A stretch of 64,000 nt of DNA from Aphrocallistes beatrix. Lineage: Eukaryota > Porifera > Hexactinellida > Sceptrulophora > Aphrocallistidae. The stretch spans positions 11,877,524 to 11,941,523 of the forward strand of contig OY725488.1 of NCBI GenBank assembly GCA_963281255.1, given 5' to 3'. The first letter of the stretch is position 1; each line of letters begins with the position of its first letter. The translations under genes and the position numbers were made by a program. This document shows, piece after piece, positions 60,290 through 64,000 of this stretch. Below the pieces are notes generated by a model. That model had not been told where the DNA came from and did no database searches. It was given only the letters and a program-made list of their open reading frames with translations.

Positions 60290-60964
60290 GTTCGTCCCAT
60301 TCCCCCACTCCAGCTATGGAAGCAAACTCAGGGTGGTTTAACAAAAATATTTTAAAGTGGTAAGGCAAAATTGTGATATACAATACCTGCAGTACAAATT
60401 CTATGAAAAAGTGCCAATTGCTTTATCTGTCGCACCTCTTCCCCCGGGCCTGCATTTATATTTACCGTGTTTGTACTAAACAAAAGATCAGAAATATATT
60501 TTCTTAGTTTTATTGATCGTCTAAAATATGATATGATAGATTGTTACTGTTATCATACTCCGTATTGCAATCAATTCTGCAAGTCTATTATATTTGTATA
60601 ATTATTGGGGTTGCAGAACAGAAACAGCATTTGAACACTCTAGAGTCTATAAGTTGGAACCTATGAATCTGATTTAGTTTAGATTATAGCAAAACTTGCA
60701 AAATTGAGATTATAAATTTAATTATATTGAAATGGTATGTTTTATGCAAATAATTAAGAATAAATTAATAAAAAATTAGTAGGTATCGTGGCCTTTTTCA
60801 AGAACGTTAAAAATGGAATTAAACTGTTAAATATTTCCACTATAGTCTTTTTTTGTTCTATATTTTCAAATATTTTATTTACTGCTCTCGTTATTGATAA
60901 TATCTTATTTAGCTTATTTGACATAATGCATCTTCAATCTGTCCATTTATATAATTAAATATTG
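60290..60964. other. Spacer, no gene seen
   Basis: About 30 bases of decayed tail, then sequence without recognisable content. The last 150 bases (TTCTATATTTTCAAATATTT, then CTCGTTATTGATAATATCTT) are a diverged form of the flank before 59405 (TAGTTATTGATGATGATATT). Confidence 0.4.
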
Positions 60965-63900
60965 ATGACACGGGCAAAGAAAAGACTAGAACGTGAATAC
61001 GAAAGCTTTGTAACTTCTCCTTTCGATTATATTAAAGTCAACTTCGAAAAAGGGGCATTTTTAGAATGGCACTTCTTGTTTATGGGGCAAATTGGTACTC
61101 CTTTTGAGGTAGGTGAGTATCATGGAACATTAGTTTTCCCAGACAACTACCCTTTCTCTCCTCCCTCCACTCGATTCATTACGCCTAACGGACGCTTTCA
61201 GACAAACGAGAGAATTTGCTTTTCAATAAGTGATTTCCATCCTGAGAACTGGAAACCAGCATACACTATGTCAGCATTTTTACAAGGAGTGTATAGCTTC
61301 ATGATGACTGAGACCACCGATACAGTTGGGAGTTTGGTGATCGCTGAGGAGGAGATAAGAAAGTTAGCTAAAATGAGCAAAGAATTCAATAAAAGTGATG
61401 AAGCTTATAACAAAATGTTTAGAGAAAAGATTGATGAAACTATTGAATCTTCTCTGAATATTTCCCCAGCTAGCAACAAAGGAGAGCACACTTCATGGGA
61501 AGAAGCAAAATTTTGTCATCAATTAAATACAGTAAATTCCCTGAGTGATGATTTCGAAACATTATCAACTGATTATACTATAGATAATGTCAGTGGTATA
61601 AAAGATAAAAGTCTCCAGCGCTTAAATCGCGTTCCTACTCCAAATAGGATTTTACCAACGCAATATTATTCAAAACATAAACCGACAGAACAGCTACTAC
61701 ACGTACATATAACGGACTTTTCAGAAAAATTAGAACATACAGAACAAGCAGTGAAGAATTTTATTTTCAACGGACAGAAAAAGGTAGAGAAAATATTTTC
61801 AAATTGCATCAAGCATACATTTGAAATAGAATTAACAGCTAATAAGATGGTCACACATACTCCAGTAAATCCATATGTAAACACATTTGGTCAGTTGTTC
61901 AGCTGTGTTAAGAAGGTAAAAAATAAACGAATACACACCTCTAATATATCGTTTAAAGGACTATATTTGGAAGAATCTAGATCAACTAAGAACTCTACTA
62001 CTACAGATAAACTGGTGACTCGTCCTCGAATAAGATCTAAGAGTGTTCCAGTACAAACATTCTATCACGCAATGAACTCTAACAATTGCAGAAAAATTTC
62101 ATTCGTTAAATCACTCTCTATGGAATCTCTAAATAAAAGCAATATAACAGATAAATGCTTTAATCATCCTCTGAAAAGATGTAAGAATATTCCATTACTG
62201 ACATCAGTTAATGGCGCACGTGAAAACTATAATAAAATTACAAGCTTGCCATCCAAAATACTAAAAGAATTTCCTTTGGAAATATCTCAATCAAGTGAGA
62301 ACAACGCTACTGATAAATGGTCCTTTAATCTTCCAAAAAGATCTGAGAATGTTCAAATTCCCAAAACTAGTTACGCACCTAACTCTCCTACTCACGATCA
62401 GAACGGAATTACTTCCGTTGCCTCCGATTCATCGAAAGAATTCTCTCTAAGAAAGTCTCAACCAAACCTGAGCTATGCTACATATAAATATTCTGCTTAT
62501 ATTCCAAAAAGATCTGAGTATGTAGTAAATGCTAGTGAACTGAATACACAAAATTCAGCTGAAAATTTAATAAACATATCTGATCACTCGCCCAGTGATA
62601 TTGCGGAGAAGCAGAGCAAAACGTCATTGACAAGATCCTCTTTGATGACATCTCAACGAAATCAGAACATGAAAAATGAAAGTGTTATTCATCAGCCTCA
62701 TCCTACTGGAAAATTTAAAGATGATCTAATACGAAATTCCTTTCGCTCACCTAAATTTCGTGGCAATCAAAGTGGGATCATTTCAACTGCATCCAATGCA
62801 ACAAACAAATTTTCTTCAAAAATACCTCGACCTAATCGAAACAAGACAACAGATAAATGTGTAGCTAATCCTCCGAGAAAATTTGAAAATAATCCAAAGC
62901 CCAAATTCGATTGCGCACATAAATCTCTTGTTGGTAGTAATGAAGGAGAAATTACAACAAATCCAATTGATTTTTTAAAGGGATTCCATTCGCAGATATC
63001 TCTACCTGATCATGGCAGCACTGTGGATAAAGTGAGAATTCACCTCCCAAGAAATTCTGAGAGTTCTACATTGCACGAATTCGATCGCACATATCACTCT
63101 CTTATTGATAAGAATCCTCATTCTAATAATACAAATGAAGTATTAAGTTCTCTTCCTTCTACATTTATACAAGAAATTCATTACGAGAATCCCGATACAT
63201 TACAAAAATTTACAACTTCAGATAAGATTGTCCCTAGGAATACTAATTCTAAATTTCAAGATTCCAATATTTCCATTTCGACTAAAATATATCACTTCAA
63301 AATACAATTGTCAAAAAAACTACTGAATTTCCTCGGTCCTATCTACCCATTCCTTCAGTTAAAAATAAAAATTCTCAAAATTATGTTAAAAGCATCAATA
63401 ATAATCCTCCCAATTCTTCTATTAGAAATGGACTATCACAAAGCACAAGAGATGACGAATCAATAACTAGTTCCCCATCCTTCACTCCCTTAAATAGATC
63501 TCGAGGTAATAGAATCACGAATACATTATATATGCATCCAGAAAAAAATTGGAAAAATTCAAGATCCAAATCTGATCAAGCACCTCTCTCTTTTGCTGGC
63601 AATCGAAGTCGGATTATTTTTGTTGCATCAAATAAATTTTCTTCACAAATATCTCTACATAATCAAGCCCCCAAAACGATAGATAGACAAGTAGCTAAAC
63701 CTTCTGGAAGATCTGAAAATGGTTCAGTGAGCAATTCCGATCGCTTACCTAAATATCTTGCTGGTAATAAAGGAAGAATTACAACTGTTCCATCAGATTA
63801 TTTGGAGGAATTCTCTTCGCAAATGTCTCACCCTCATCAAAGCAAAACTATTGATAAATGGGTAGCTCATCCTCCAGGAAAATCTGAGAATTCTCTAGTG

Positions 63901-64000
63901 TGCAATCTTGATCAGGTACCTCACAGTCCTCCATCCTATTCTTCAATTGGAGGTAAATCACATACAAATACAAACGCTACTAAAAGAACGAATGAGAGAA
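60965..64000 (+). CDS. Class B Ubc6/UBE2J-like E2 with long tail, one-base frameshift, runs off the window
   Basis: ATG 60965 (MTRAKKRLEREYESFVTSPF). The UBC domain has TPNGRFQTNERIC (predicted catalytic Cys85) and SISDFHPENWKPAYTM; FEVGEYHG replaces FEGGEYHG. The tail at residues 165-330 is less simple than in sisters (for example EQAVKNFIFNGQKKVEKIFS, CIKHTFEIELTANKMV) and unique in the window. The frame then follows the common cassettes up to about 63284. There ACTAAAATATATCAC has one A fewer than the sister ACTAAAAATAAATCAC, and the original frame ends in a non-homologous stretch with a stop at 63464-63466. The homologous frame (NTIVKKTTEFPRSYLP onward, with SGRSENGSVSNSDRLPKYLA) is open from there to base 64000, so the gene continues beyond the edge. 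The anchor state is unknown. Confidence 0.87.

Overview
The window looks like nuclear DNA of an animal with an AT-rich, compact genome. The evidence is GT-AG introns of roughly 75-450 bp in most cases, AATAAA signals after several stops, TRAF and RBR-type proteins, and hAT, mariner and MITE elements. The mix of tandem UBE2J-like E2s, TRAF and RBR genes would suit a sponge or another early-branching animal, but that is inference. The standard genetic code fits throughout.

Most of the window is an island of ubiquitin-pathway genes. I count 14 UBC domains of the Ubc6/UBE2J type, recognised by the TPNGRF-x-x-N-x-x-x-C active site followed by DFHP and WKP. They fall into two families. Class A (left, about 0-27 kb) starts MSDE, has Pro/Ser/Thr-rich tails and usually a C-terminal tail anchor. 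Class B (one copy at 17.8-19.6 kb on the minus strand, then a head-to-tail array from 34.4 kb to the right edge) has Ser/Asn-rich tails of up to about 1,500 residues, mostly without an anchor. Two class A loci carry two UBC domains in one reading frame.

Between the E2 genes lie the other parts of a conjugation cascade. There are two small spliced ubiquitin-like proteins ending in RLPGG plus a short extension (23345-24070 minus, 27696-28948 plus). There are two RBR-type E3 genes (20358-21169 minus, frameshifted; 32911-33738 plus, intact), a relic of a third at 1558-1705, and one TRAF-like gene with two in-frame stops in its MATH region (30364-32213). No E1 gene is visible. An unrelated seven-exon gene for a 231-residue predicted tail-anchored protein lies on the minus strand at 10389-12026.

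The island is turning over fast. Shared 5' and 3' flanks mark tandem duplication. Several copies carry a single nonsense or one-base indel change. Tail fragments without an E2 domain occur at 4741-5745 and 45793-49359. Transposons sit inside relics and introns: a hAT MITE with a perfect 8-bp target duplication splits an E2 relic at 8885-9530, a second MITE splits a tail relic at 4952-5516, a decayed mariner lies at 13372-14329, and nested MITEs lie in a Ubl intron. The genes could plausibly form a lineage-specific Ubl-E2-E3 module, but joint function is inferred only from family membership and clustering.
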